From NCBI GenBank assembly GCA_025455065.1, contig JALONG010000006.1, positions 62,001 to 126,000 on the forward strand: DNA of 64,000 bases, read 5' to 3'. The DNA comes from Candidatus Kapaibacterium sp. GTDB taxonomy: Bacteria; Bacteroidota; Ignavibacteria; Kapaibacteriales; UBA4661. A program made the translations under genes and the position numbers. This document shows positions 16,738 through 26,600 of this stretch, piece after piece; within the stretch, counting starts at the first letter, position 1, and each line of letters begins with the position of its first letter. Below the pieces are notes generated by a model. The model did no database searches, was not told the origin of the DNA, and saw nothing but the letters and a program-made list of their open reading frames with translations.

Positions 16738-18228
16738 TTATTTTGCCTGTTGCTGAACTTTGCTGTGTTTTGCGCCGTAGAAGAAGTAAACGGTGATGCC
16801 TATGATCATCCATATTCCTAAGAGTTGCCACGCAAAGACATTCACAAATGCCATGCACCCTAAGCAAGCAATGATGCCTGCAATCGGGACAATAGGTGTG
16901 AATGGCGTTCTAAATGGGCGCTCCATTGTCGCGTGTGTGCGGCGCAAAATCAATACCGCCAAACAAACCATAGCAAATGCGAGCAGTGTTCCCAACGAAA
17001 CGAGTTTTGACAAAATTCCAATAGGAAATACTGCTGCAAGCAGCATTGCTACTGCTCCGGTGATAATTGTCGAGATATACGGCGTTTTGAATTTGGGGTG
17101 AACTTTGGAAAAAGCAGGAGGAAGCAAACCGTCATTTGCCATAGAGAAGAAAATACGCGGCTGACCAAGGAGCATCACCAAAATAACCGAACTAAGACCG
17201 GCAATAGCGCCAAGTTTAATAATCGGCGAAAGCCATGTTAAGCCCGTAGCATCAATACCAACGGCTATCGGGTCGGGAACGGCAAGTTTCGGATAGGGAA
17301 CTAAACCCGTAAGCACAAGCCCCACAGCGATATAGAGGATGGTGCAGGCAACCAATGAGCCTAAAATACCAATCGGTAAATCGCGCTGTGGATTTTTTGC
17401 TTCTTGCGCAGCCGTAGAAACAGCATCAAAACCGATGTACGCAAAGAAAATCACCGCCGCCCCTCGAAATACGCCCGTCCAGCCGAAATGACCGAAATCA
17501 TTGGAAGTTAAAAAAGACCAAAGACCATTATCTAATGTACCTTTATTCTCAGGAATAAATGGAACCCAGTTTCCGGTGTTGATATATGAAACTCCAGCAA
17601 TCAAGAACATCAGAATAACGGTTGTTTTAATAGCAACAATCACGTTATTAAACCGTGCTGATTCTTGAACACCGATAACCAGAATCACCGTAACAACGGC
17701 AATAATGAACACCGCCGGTAGATTGATAATCGCACCCGTTGTATGAAAACTCAGCACATCATCATATGCAAACGGTGCGCTTGTTAATGCGGGTGGAATA
17801 ACAATCCCGATATTTTTCAGGAAACTGACGATATACCCCGACCAGCCCACCGACACGGTTGAAGCAGCAAAGAGGTATTCAATAATCAAATCCCAACCGA
17901 TAATCCATGCAAAAAACTCACCTACGGTTGCATAAGAATACGTGTAAACACTACCTGCTACGGGAATCATTGACGCGAGTTCCGCGTAGCATAACCCCGC
18001 ACAAGCACAGGCAAAAGCTGCAATAATAAACGAGATGGTAATAGCAGGACCTGCATATTGCGATGCTACTTCTCCCGTTAAAACAAAGATACCTGCACCG
18101 ATAATTGCCCCAACACCAAGCATAATCAAATTGATTGCACCCAGCGAACGCTTCAAACCGCCTTCATGGGAAGCGTTGGCGCTTTTAATCAGTTCCGTTA
18201 AATTTTTTCGAGCGGTAAGGTTTGCCAT
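16738..18228 (-). CDS. APC-superfamily amino acid permease
   Basis: A 496-residue inner-membrane transporter with about twelve to fourteen transmembrane helices. GVGAIIGAGIFVLTGEVASQ in helix 1 is the substrate-binding unwound segment of the cationic amino acid transporter (CAT/YfnA) group, and FFAYIGFDAVSTAAQEAKNP in helix 6 is also diagnostic. The likely cargo is a neutral or basic amino acid moved with protons; the exact substrate cannot be read. Monocistronic by context, with a strong terminator at its 3' end. Confidence 0.93.
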   Translation of the reverse strand: MANLTARKNLTELIKSANASHEGGLKRSLGAINLIMLGVGAIIGAGIFVLTGEVASQYAGPAITISFIIAAFACACAGLCYAELASMIPVAGSVYTYSYATVGEFFAWIIGWDLIIEYLFAASTVSVGWSGYIVSFLKNIGIVIPPALTSAPFAYDDVLSFHTTGAIINLPAVFIIAVVTVILVIGVQESARFNNVIVAIKTTVILMFLIAGVSYINTGNWVPFIPENKGTLDNGLWSFLTSNDFGHFGWTGVFRGAAVIFFAYIGFDAVSTAAQEAKNPQRDLPIGILGSLVACTILYIAVGLVLTGLVPYPKLAVPDPIAVGIDATGLTWLSPIIKLGAIAGLSSVILVMLLGQPRIFFSMANDGLLPPAFSKVHPKFKTPYISTIITGAVAMLLAAVFPIGILSKLVSLGTLLAFAMVCLAVLILRRTHATMERPFRTPFTPIVPIAGIIACLGCMAFVNVFAWQLLGIWMIIGITVYFFYGAKHSKVQQQAK

Positions 18229-18303
18229 TACCTGTCTCCTCTCTGAATAATGAAAAGTAAAAAATGATTGAACACACAGTTTTGAATGCAGTGTTGAGGG
18301 CTA

Positions 18304-18352
18304 AGTTTTGAGTGTTGAATGACGACAAATGTAATTCTCAACACTCAAAACT
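18304..18352. repeat. Perfect 15-bp inverted repeat
   Basis: Arms AGTTTTGAGTGTTGA (18304-18318) and its exact reverse complement (18338-18352) with a 19-base loop, just past the 3' end of the Ser/Gly/Arg-rich gene. A partial third copy of the word (CAGTGTTGAGGGCTAAG) lies just upstream at about 18289-18305. No T tract, so terminator function is uncertain. Confidence 0.6.
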
Positions 18353-18361
18353 GAGAATGAC

Positions 18362-19375
18362 TTAGCTGAAACTGCCTCCGCCGTAGCCGCTTTCACGCTG
18401 CTGTTTACGACGACGCAAGAACCACCACGTTCCCGCACCGCCACCGATAAGGACAAACCAGAGCCAGCCGCTTCCACCGGATTTTTTCTCGCGCTCTTCT
18501 TTGAGGCGTTCTTCGCGCTCAAGGCGCTCTGCTTCTGCTTTAACGCGGGCTTCTTCGGGGTCATCTTTTACGCCGAGCGCTTCATTGCTGAGTACGACGC
18601 TGGAATCTACTCCTTGAGGCATATAGGTCGTGTCGCGTACCCCACCTTTTTCTTTTTCGAGTTGTGCTACTTTGGCTTCGAGTTCTTTCAGGCGCTGTGC
18701 GGCTTCTGCGTCTTTTTGCGCGGCTACTTGCAAATCTTGACGGTATGCCATCATGCTGGGCGTGTTCCAATGGTTATAATAGAACATCGCGTTGTGTTGT
18801 GCTTGCAAATTGGAAAGTGCCGAAAGCATAAACAGTGTGCTGAACATCCCATAGCTAGGGCTTGTGTAGCCGATGTACGAGGGCGCAACGTAACCCATAC
18901 CGGAATAGTAGCTGTTGCGCGTTGTGTAAACGTTGTTGTAGCTGTAAGAGCGGCGCGGAATCATAGCGCTGGAGCGATTGTAACCGACGCTTCCCGAAGA
19001 ACCTTTGTAGGAATAGGTTTGTCCGCCGTAGCTTTCTTTGCGCGGAATGCCGTAGCTGCGCGGCGCGGAGCTACCCGATGAGCGGCTTACCGCCGTCGAG
19101 CGCGAACCGCCGAAGCCTCCGCCCGATGAAGGCGTAGAATACGAGCGGGAAGGCGCAGAAGGCGACGAATACGAATTACTCCGCGAGCCGCCAAAACTTG
19201 AACCGCTTGAACGCGAACCGCCAAAACTTGATGAGGGACGCGACGACGGGGAAGGCGAGGAAAAAGAACGCGATGACGAGCGCGAACCGCCGAAACTGCC
19301 GCCTCGGCGTTGAGCCAAGAGTTCATCGGCAACGAAAAAACACACGATAAGCGCAAGGCAAGTGATGAAACGCAT
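18362..19375 (-). CDS. Ser/Gly/Arg-rich exported protein with C-terminal membrane anchor
   Basis: A 337-residue protein of unknown function. After a signal peptide (MRFITCLALIVCFFVADELL, cleavage near LLAQ) comes a 110-residue segment of repeated FGGSRSS / SSPS words, very rich in Ser, Gly and Arg. Then a Tyr/Ser/Pro stretch, a hydrophobic patch (MFSTLFMLSALSNL), a Lys/Glu coiled coil (AAQRLKELEAKVAQLEKEKG), another charged coil, and a final transmembrane helix (GWLWFVLIGGGAGTWWFL) followed by a basic RRRKQQ stop-transfer and GGGSFS tail. The N-terminal low-complexity part would be periplasmic. Related proteins with RGGSFGGSR repeats and a tail anchor occur in other bacteria as poorly described membrane proteins. 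Confidence 0.75.
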   Translation of the reverse strand: MRFITCLALIVCFFVADELLAQRRGGSFGGSRSSSRSFSSPSPSSRPSSSFGGSRSSGSSFGGSRSNSYSSPSAPSRSYSTPSSGGGFGGSRSTAVSRSSGSSAPRSYGIPRKESYGGQTYSYKGSSGSVGYNRSSAMIPRRSYSYNNVYTTRNSYYSGMGYVAPSYIGYTSPSYGMFSTLFMLSALSNLQAQHNAMFYYNHWNTPSMMAYRQDLQVAAQKDAEAAQRLKELEAKVAQLEKEKGGVRDTTYMPQGVDSSVVLSNEALGVKDDPEEARVKAEAERLEREERLKEEREKKSGGSGWLWFVLIGGGAGTWWFLRRRKQQRESGYGGGSFS

Positions 19376-19457
19376 GATAAGCCTCCTGTGATGAAAAATT
19401 ATGTGGCTAATGCAAATGAAAATTCGGTCAATAAAGACATTTATACCAATAAACTAA

Positions 19458-20477
19458 CTACACCTCAGATTCTCGTGCAATTTGACCACTGAGTTGTTTT
19501 TTCAGCAAGTCAATATCGGCATCTACCATAATCCGCACGAGGTCTTTGAACGTGGTTTGGGGCTGCCAACCAAATGCTTTGCGGGCTTTGGAAGCATCGC
19601 CAATGAGCAAATCAACTTCGGCAGGGCGGAAATAGCGCGGGTCAATTTTGACGTAGCGTTCCCAATCCAAGCCGACGTGCGAAAAGGCTTCCACGAGAAA
19701 TTCCCGTACTGAATGGGTTTCGCCTGTGGCAATCACGTAATCATCGGCTTCGGGCTGCTGAAGCATCATCCACATTGCTTCAACGTACTCTTTTGCGTAG
19801 CCCCAATCGCGCTGCGCGTCGAGATTGCCGAGATAGAGCGAATCTTGCAAACCGGCTTTGATGCGGGCAATGGCGCGAGTAATTTTGCGGGTTACAAAGG
19901 TTTCGCCGCGCCTTGGAGATTCGTGATTGAACAAAATACCATTGCAAGCAAACATATTGTAGGATTCGCGGTAATTCACCGTCAGCCAATACGCATAGAC
20001 CTTCGCGGCAGCGTAGGGGCTACGCGGGTAAAACGGCGTTGTTTCGCTCTGCGGAACTGCTTGCACCAAACCATACATCTCGCTGGACGAAGCCTGATAA
20101 AACTTTGCAGAAATGCCCGTTTCGCGCATTGCCTCCAAGATACGGAGCGTTCCGATACCCGTAACGTCGCCTGTGTATTCCGGCGTGTCGAAGCTAACGC
20201 GAACATGGCTTTGAGCGCCGAGATGATAGATTTCGTCGGGTTCGATAGTGCGAATCAAACGGCTTAAATTCGAGGAATCTGCAAGGTCGCCGTAATGCAG
20301 AAACAGGCGTATTCCTGCGGTGTGCGGGTCGTTGTAGATGTGGTCAATGCGTGAAGTGTTAAAGGTCGAAGCGCGACGGATGATTCCATGCACTTCGTAG
20401 CCTTTTTCCAAAAGAAATTCTGCTAAGTATGAGCCGTCTTGTCCGGTGATTCCGGTGATAAGTGCTTTTTTTGCCAT
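19458..20477 (-). CDS. gmd: GDP-mannose 4,6-dehydratase
   Basis: Short-chain dehydrogenase family enzyme turning GDP-mannose into GDP-4-keto-6-deoxymannose, precursor of fucose, rhamnose and colitose-type sugars for surface glycans. The NADP-binding motif [35 protein letters not shown], the active-site Tyr in [15 protein letters not shown] and [19 protein letters not shown] are diagnostic. Start at ATG 20477 (MAKKALITG); the frame is open 31 codons further but that stretch is unlike Gmd. No GDP-fucose synthase or other sugar gene is adjacent; two glycosyltransferases occur elsewhere in the window. Confidence 0.96.
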   Translation of the reverse strand: MAKKALITGITGQDGSYLAEFLLEKGYEVHGIIRRASTFNTSRIDHIYNDPHTAGIRLFLHYGDLADSSNLSRLIRTIEPDEIYHLGAQSHVRVSFDTPEYTGDVTGIGTLRILEAMRETGISAKFYQASSSEMYGLVQAVPQSETTPFYPRSPYAAAKVYAYWLTVNYRESYNMFACNGILFNHESPRRGETFVTRKITRAIARIKAGLQDSLYLGNLDAQRDWGYAKEYVEAMWMMLQQPEADDYVIATGETHSVREFLVEAFSHVGLDWERYVKIDPRYFRPAEVDLLIGDASKARKAFGWQPQTTFKDLVRIMVDADIDLLKKQLSGQIARESEV

Positions 20478-20635
20478 TGAAGATAATGCCGAATTGGTTG
20501 TCGAATGGGATGATGCGTCGGTTAGAAGTGTGCTGTTCTTGTAGCCTCGCAATATAGCAAATAAATCCAATTTTTACCCCTTTTTCATCGTCTTTCCATG
20601 AGTGGGAAAGAAAATGTTGCAGTTGTAAAAATGTG

Positions 20636-20666
20636 TTGCGCCACACATTTTTTTGTGGTAATTTTG
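20636..20666 (+). promoter_or_regulatory. Promoter of the MarR-family gene
   Basis: TTG at 20636-20638, 20-base spacer, then TAATTTTG at 20659-20666: a close match to the Bacteroidota -33/-7 pattern, 47 bases before the ATG at 20714. It overlaps a TGTTGCGCCACACA region that could be an operator, though no clean palindrome was found. Confidence 0.6.
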
Positions 20667-20713
20667 CTCTTGATGCAGACAGTTTCTCTTTCTTGGAAAA
20701 AAGCACGTTGGCT

Positions 20714-21163
20714 ATGGAAAATATTACAGCAGAGGCAGTGATGAGCCTCTTTGTTGCGGCAGACACGGTGCGGCAGCGTTTTGACAAAGTATGTGCGGAA
20801 TATGGCATTACGCACACACAGTACAACATTTTACGGATTTTGAAAAGCGCCTATCCGAGTGGCTACCCGCGCTGCGAAATTATGGTACGGATGATTGAAC
20901 GCGCACCGGACACAACGCGGCTTTTAGACCGTTTGGAACAGCAAGACCTCGTAGAGCGCGTACGCTCTGCCGAAGATAAACGGCTTTCTATTGCCCGCAT
21001 TACGCAAAAAGGGCTGGTGCTGCTCGACGAGGCTACACCCAGATTTCATGCGGTTTGGGATGATATTTCCTGCAAAATGAGCCGCGCTGAAAGTATGATG
21101 CTGACCGAGATTTGTTCAAAACTTTCTGCGGGAAATTGCAAAGAAATACGGATTGATATGTAA
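20714..21163 (+). CDS. MarR-family transcriptional regulator
   Basis: A 149-residue winged-helix regulator. The core GITHTQYNILRILKS, the recognition helix region APDTTRLLDRLEQQDLVER and the wing VRSAEDKRLSIARITQKG follow the MarR layout. MarR proteins usually repress their own gene and a neighbour until a phenolic or oxidant ligand binds. The next gene, a small dimeric-barrel protein 102 bases downstream, is a plausible target. The wing lies after RSAEDKR, where DNA backbone contacts occur. Start at ATG 20714 follows from the promoter position; the longer frame from 20633 overlaps it. Confidence 0.9.
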   Translation: MENITAEAVMSLFVAADTVRQRFDKVCAEYGITHTQYNILRILKSAYPSGYPRCEIMVRMIERAPDTTRLLDRLEQQDLVERVRSAEDKRLSIARITQKGLVLLDEATPRFHAVWDDISCKMSRAESMMLTEICSKLSAGNCKEIRIDM

Positions 21164-21265
21164 ACGGAATGTTTGTGTTGCAACATATTTTTTAGAAAAC
21201 CGTCTTTATCCAAACAGCACAATTCTCAAGACTTTTCTCATTTTCAATTTCAGAAGGAAACTACA

Positions 21266-21574
21266 ATGAAATCCTACATGGTCAATATTGCGCTCGGCGA
21301 TTTTACCGAAGAATTTATGCGTTTGATACCGCTCCAACGGGCGCAAGTGAATATCCTCATGCAAAGCAATCGCCTCGCAAGTTACGCTGTTTCGATGGAC
21401 AGACAAGCACTCTGGATGGTGATGAATGCCGAAAACGAGCAGGAAATTGAAAGCCTCGTAACGGCAATGCCGCTTCATAAGTATATGCATATCGAAGAAA
21501 TTCGTGAACTCATGTTTCATGAGCGGGCGGTGCCGCAGCATAGCCTAGCGATGCCGGCATTTTCGCTGAATTGA
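21266..21574 (+). CDS. Small YCII / muconolactone-isomerase-like dimeric alpha-beta barrel protein
   Basis: A 102-residue protein starting MKSYMVNIALGDFTEEFMRL, preceded by an AGGAAA ribosome-binding site at about 21255. The alternation of strands and helices (YMVNIAL, FMRLIPLQRAQVNILMQS, LWMVMNAENEQEIESLVTAM) and the spacing suggest a dimeric ferredoxin-like barrel of the YCII or muconolactone delta-isomerase type. No catalytic residues can be assigned. It follows the MarR gene in the same direction, a common pairing for stress-responsive small enzymes. Fold inference only. Confidence 0.6.
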   Translation: MKSYMVNIALGDFTEEFMRLIPLQRAQVNILMQSNRLASYAVSMDRQALWMVMNAENEQEIESLVTAMPLHKYMHIEEIRELMFHERAVPQHSLAMPAFSLN

Positions 21575-21597
21575 CGGCGGTTTTGCTCTTAAAGTTC

Positions 21598-21642
21598 AGT
21601 ATAGTTCAAATCAGTATGGTGCAAATCAGTATGATTCAAAAG
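21598..21642. repeat. Three tandem 15-bp repeats
   Basis: Copies at 21598-21612, 21613-21627 and 21628-21642, pattern AGTATRRTKCAAAWS. They lie between the small barrel protein stop and the terminator that follows. Confidence 0.75.
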
Positions 21643-21668
21643 TGCAGACTGCCAGTTTGCACTTTTTT
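21638..21668 (+). terminator. Rho-independent terminator
   Basis: Stem AAAAGTGCA with inner ACT/AGT pairs and a tight GCC loop, closing with TGCACTTTTTT. It ends the MarR / small barrel transcript and separates it from the CDGSH gene. Confidence 0.8.
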
Positions 21669-21755
21669 GTTTCGTACTCCGCTTGCAAGAACAATTTCTT
21701 GAATCATTCTTTCGTCTCATTACAAAACCAAATTTTTTCACCATTCGATTGTATC

Positions 21756-21962
21756 ATGGCTACAACTATCACCGTTAAAAACAACGGCTCTATCCGTGTT
21801 GAGGGCGATTTCCAACTTCTCGACGGCGCAGGAAATGCGTTTGATTTGCAGGGCAAAACAGCGATTTCGCTGTGTCGCTGCGGCGAAAGCGCAAACAAGC
21901 CTTTTTGCGACGGCGCACACAAAAACTGCGGCTTTACTTCTGAAGTCTCCGCAACCGCATAG
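21756..21962 (+). CDS. CDGSH-type iron-sulfur protein
   Basis: A 68-residue protein with one CDGSH domain: LCRCGESANKPFCDGAHKNC supplies the three Cys and one His that hold a 2Fe-2S cluster, as in mitoNEET. The family consensus CDGSH reads CDGAH here, a frequent variant. Such small stand-alone proteins are thought to transfer clusters or electrons. The N-terminal beta strands (ITVKNNGSIRVEGDFQLLD) match bacterial single-domain forms. Start at ATG 21756; the open frame begins earlier but includes a terminator hairpin. folA follows 52 bases on. Confidence 0.93.
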   Translation: MATTITVKNNGSIRVEGDFQLLDGAGNAFDLQGKTAISLCRCGESANKPFCDGAHKNCGFTSEVSATA

Positions 21963-22014
21963 AATCTTGCATACAAGACCTCTAACCCAGAGCCTGTAAC
22001 CAGCCCGTTCTTCA

Positions 22015-22506
22015 ATGATTATTTCAATGATAGCCGCCGTTGCACGTAATTACGTCATTGGAAACGGTAATACGCTACCATGGGAGATGCCCGCCGATAT
22101 GCGCTATTTTATGGCGACAACGCGCGGGCATCATGTTATCATGGGGCGAAAGTCATTTGAAGATATTGGTAAACCGCTTGGAGACCGCACAAACATTATC
22201 ATTACGCGGCAAGCGGGATATAGCGTCGAAGGGGCGTTTGTGGTCAATAGCTTGGAAAGCGCTTTGCAGATTGCTTCGGAGCGAGGGGAGGCTGAAGCGT
22301 TTATTATCGGCGGAGAGCAAATATTTACTGAAGGACTTGGAAAGGCTCATAGAATCTACATTACATGGATAGGTACTGAAGCCGACGGCGATACTCATTT
22401 CCCGCAATGGAATCCTCACGAGTGGCGTGAAGCCAAGCGCGAAGACCATTCGCCGGATGCTGAAAATCCCTTCTCGTATTCGTTTACTGTTCTGGAACGT
22501 GCTTAA
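22015..22506 (+). CDS. folA: Dihydrofolate reductase
   Basis: NADPH-dependent reduction of dihydrofolate to tetrahydrofolate. MIISMIAAVARNYVIGNGNT is the standard start; LPWEMPADMRYFMATTRGHH follows, with the active-site acidic residue (Asp in PADMRYF). VIMGRKSFEDIG, and FIIGGEQIFTEGL near the nucleotide site, complete the set. Length 163 is normal. thyA is not next to it as it often is. The downstream HtrA-like protease starts 83 bases later in the same direction. Confidence 0.96.
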   Translation: MIISMIAAVARNYVIGNGNTLPWEMPADMRYFMATTRGHHVIMGRKSFEDIGKPLGDRTNIIITRQAGYSVEGAFVVNSLESALQIASERGEAEAFIIGGEQIFTEGLGKAHRIYITWIGTEADGDTHFPQWNPHEWREAKREDHSPDAENPFSYSFTVLERA

Positions 22507-22589
22507 ATTCTTGCGTTGTTGAACATGGGCTTGCACATCAATAAAAATTATCCGCGTCAAATGTTCCACCTACTTTTTCCGCCAACACT

Positions 22590-23618
22590 ATGGATATGTA
22601 TTCACAAATCATCACCTCAGCGCTGGAAAGCGCTTCAAAGGGCGTTGTCAAAATTGACGTGCTGGCGCAGCAAGGCACAAAGCAGGTTCAGAACGGAACA
22701 GGCTCAGGCTTTATCTTTTCTTCCGATGGCTATGTTTTGACCAACAGTCATGTTGTACAGCGAGCCGCAAAGATTCTCCTCACCTTACACGACGGAGCGG
22801 AAGAGGAAGCAACAATTATCGGGGACGACCCTGACACCGATTTGGCGCTGCTCAAAACCTACTCGCAAGGGTACACGCCTGTTGCGTTGGGGGATTCGGA
22901 TGCACTTAAAATTGGTCAGTTGGCTATTGCTATTGGTAATCCTCTGGGATTTCAATATACCGTTACTTCGGGCATTATTTCGTCGCTGGGGCGCAGTATG
23001 AGGGCTTACACAGGGCGTTTGATTGATAATGTGATTCAAACCGACGCAGCCTTGAATCCGGGGAATTCGGGCGGACCGATGATTGACAGCACGGGGGCTG
23101 TAATTGGGGTAAATACGGCAATTATCCAAGGCGCACAAAATCTATCGTTTGCGGTAAGCATCAACACGGCGAAGAGCGTGATTCCTCAACTTATCAAACA
23201 TGGGAAGGTACGTCGTTCGTATCTCGGTATTGGAACACAGCAAGTGGAACTACACAAACGGCTTATTCAATTTCATCGTTTGCCGAATCACCGTGCGTTG
23301 TATGTGTTGAATGTGGAGGCACATAGTCCGGCTGCGGAGGCAGGTTTGAAGCAGGGAGACATCATAATTGCATTTAACAGCCACCCGATTGAAAGTATTG
23401 ACGACCTTTTTGCGCGCTTGACTGCGGCAACAATAGATAGTGTGCAGTTTATGGCAATTCTGCGGGACAAAGAACGGAAAGTCGTGGAAATTTACCCCGC
23501 AGAAGTGCTGCAAACAAGCGGTATGCAGAAAGCGATTCGCAAATCATCCGTGCCAACACCGCGCAGCCGTACTACATCGCAACGTTTCCGAACAACGGTG
23601 TTGGGCATTACCGAATGA
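22590..23618 (+). CDS. HtrA/DegP-like serine protease with one PDZ domain, no signal peptide
   Basis: A 342-residue trypsin-like protease. Catalytic triad: His54 in TNSHVV, Asp in the DPDTDLALLK segment, Ser160 in NPGNSGGPMID. A PDZ domain follows (about residues 215-305, SYLGIG...VEAHSPAAEAGLKQGDIIIAF). There is no N-terminal signal peptide or membrane anchor, unlike DegP/DegS, so it should act in the cytoplasm. The C-terminus is short and basic (Ser/Arg-rich). Its stop overlaps the end of the convergent T9SS cargo gene by 11 bases. Confidence 0.92.
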   Translation: MDMYSQIITSALESASKGVVKIDVLAQQGTKQVQNGTGSGFIFSSDGYVLTNSHVVQRAAKILLTLHDGAEEEATIIGDDPDTDLALLKTYSQGYTPVALGDSDALKIGQLAIAIGNPLGFQYTVTSGIISSLGRSMRAYTGRLIDNVIQTDAALNPGNSGGPMIDSTGAVIGVNTAIIQGAQNLSFAVSINTAKSVIPQLIKHGKVRRSYLGIGTQQVELHKRLIQFHRLPNHRALYVLNVEAHSPAAEAGLKQGDIIIAFNSHPIESIDDLFARLTAATIDSVQFMAILRDKERKVVEIYPAEVLQTSGMQKAIRKSSVPTPRSRTTSQRFRTTVLGITE

Positions 23619-26600
23619 CCGACAAACGAACCGTTGCTACATTCCGTGTGCCTGATGAGCCTTCGCTGCTGCTTTGGATGCGGCAGATATACATTCCTGT
23701 CGGTAACTCTTCAACATTAAAATCTACGCGTTGTTCACCGGACGACTGATAGCCGCTGGCAGGAGTGCTGATGCGCTGTCCAAGCATATTCCATATTTCG
23801 ACGTTCACCATGCCCGCGCTTGGAAGCATATAGGAAATAAGTGCTTTACCTGAAGCAACAGGATTGGGCGTAACCGAAGCACCGAGAGTTTGTCCGTCGC
23901 TGTGCGCCGACATTACAACGTTTTGTACAGATTGGCAAGGGTCATCCTGACCTTCCACGAGGATATTTGTTGCAATCGCTTGGTCAATGGGCCAAAGTCC
24001 GGGTGGAACGTTATAGAGGTACATTGCCCTTGTTCTGCGGGAACGGCGCTCAATGTTATCAACAAAGCGGATATGAATCGGCTCGGAAAATTTCATGCCG
24101 GGCACTTCGCTCTCTTCATCCTCACCCCAAACTGGCAACACAGCACTATTACCAGCATTCCAAACAATAGAGCCTACACATTCACATTTGCTGTTAAATG
24201 CACCCAATTCACCGCTCAGAGAAGTAAGCGATGCTGTACCTTTTTCCGATGGCATCGGTGGTAAGCCTGCGGCAGCCAACACAGCTTGCGGGTCAATAAC
24301 AATAGCCGCGTTGATATTCGTATTAACATTTCCTCTGGGGCGAACAAAAATTCTCGGCGTGGAAAAAGGGCGACTGACAAACACGCGGAATGAAGCTGTG
24401 GTTGTGCCACCGCGATTATCATTCGCAATCACGCTCACCATTGTATTGCCCTCAGACAAGCCGTCCAGCATGAGCATATTTGTGCGAATTCTTGTGCGCA
24501 ATAAAGTTGGATCTTCTACCGTTGTTGTAATGGACAAAGAATCGTTATTTGCATCCACAAAAACTGATGTCAAGGGAATCTGTGTCGTTGCAGCAGCAAT
24601 AATCGGAATGTCGTTAATTGGCGTTTGGATAAACGGAGGAAGGTTGCTTGTGTCTGTACGCAACCGTGAAACGAAATTTTGATTCTGCGTTGTATTGCCT
24701 CCAAGAATACTTGCTTGAAGTGTGTTTGGTGTGAAAACATAACCGTCTAAGACGGGTGTCAGGTTGTAAGAGCCGTTGGGGATGTTGCGTAGTGTGTAAT
24801 TCCCGTTCACATCGCTTGTAGCAGTACGTGTCCCGTCGCTAATCAAAACGCCTCCAAGACCTCGTTCACGCCCGTCGTTGCTAAAAACAGTGATTTTTCC
24901 ATTGATTGTAGAAAGCGGCAATGTGTTTGTCGTGGATGTTGCGCGGAAATCCATTGCTCCCAACGCCGGCTGAACCAGGCTGGACACAACAAGGCGGTTT
25001 GGTGGATAGAAGGTAGAGCCTTGCTGTGTGGGGAATACAAACCAACGACTTCCGGGGTATTGACCGCTTACTTGCAACGAATAGCGTCCAAGCGCATCCG
25101 TTGTTGTTGGAGGAGTATTGGGCGAGCCGTTCACACGCATTTGGACACCGAAAACAGGTTCACCAAGAATGGTTTGAATTTGACCATTAATAGTAATGGG
25201 CGACATAGTCGCTTCAAAATTAAATTCCGCACCTACATCACGTGGCATCACGATGTCAAACTGTGATGGGCTGAATACAAGATTTTGTGCGCGAAGTGAA
25301 ATTCTAAACACGCCCGAAGTTACGCCGGATATAGTGTATCTGCCGTCAGCGGAAACTGTCAGCGGAATTTCTCGTGTTGTGAGTTGGACGCTGTTTGCAT
25401 TGGTAACAATAGCAATAATCGGCACTTGGACAGGTTGCCGATTAGGATACAGAACGCTGCCACTAACGGGAAACTGCCTGTCGGGAATCCGAATGGCATT
25501 GATGTCGCCCATCTGTAAATCATCGCGCAAGCCATCAAGTGCAAGAACATTATCAAATGCTACTCCGTTATTGGTAAACGTAAAACCGTTCAGTGTAATA
25601 AACAAGCGTAAGGGAACACCCGTAAAACGAGAAGCATCAACGAGCAGCGTAAAATTGCCGTTGGCATCGGTTACCGCGTTTCCAATGCTTTGATTCGTAC
25701 CGAATTGTTCAATACGTATCGGAATTTGTGCCAAAGGTATCACTAATGCACCGTTGGTGGTAATAACGCGCCCACGAATTTGATAGCGACGATTCGTAAT
25801 CGTGATTGTTCCCATATTTACATTCGCATCGGTTACGCCGATGATTTGCGGATTCGGAGTGATGGTGACAGGCGATAACGAACCGTAGCTCACCGTTACG
25901 CGATAAGTACCGTTTGTCACGGACATCACAAATTCACCACCCGAAACGCTGACGATTGCTGTGGTTGCCAAGGTATTGACCGCAGTGCCGTTTGGTCCGA
26001 GTTCTTCGATGCGGATTGCTGTGTTCCCCGAAATTCCTTCACCCGCAAGTGTGCGCACAAGCCCTTGCAAACGGTATTGCGGCAAAAATGCGAGAAATGT
26101 TGGTAAACCTTGAACAGTACCGTTTGCATCCACTTGTGATGATGCAACGCGGGGGGTAATGGCAAATGCCGCACGAAGACTTGATGTTGTCGGAGTAACA
26201 GTGTATGTACCTGCGGTGGAGACGGGAATGTTGAATCTGCCAAGCGCATCAACACTTGCCGTAAACCGTGTGCCGCCACCAATAACGTTCACAAGGGCAA
26301 AAGGAAAAGGCAACGCCGTCGTTGCACCGATAACTTGCCCCGTAATGCGCGGCAACGGTGGCACGAAATCAAACGAAACTTGGGCAATGTCCGATGTCGT
26401 AATCGTTACTGTTGTGCTTACGGGGAAAAATATTGCACCGTCTTGAACAGGGGTAAGCGTGTATGTTCCAGCGGTGACGTTAGACAAGGAAAACACGCCG
26501 TTAGGATTAGTCAGCGTTGTGCTGACACTTGCGTCGGTTGTGCTGACAAAGCGCATTTGTACTCCGCCCAACATTCCGGTCAGTGTGGATGCTGTCGAAA

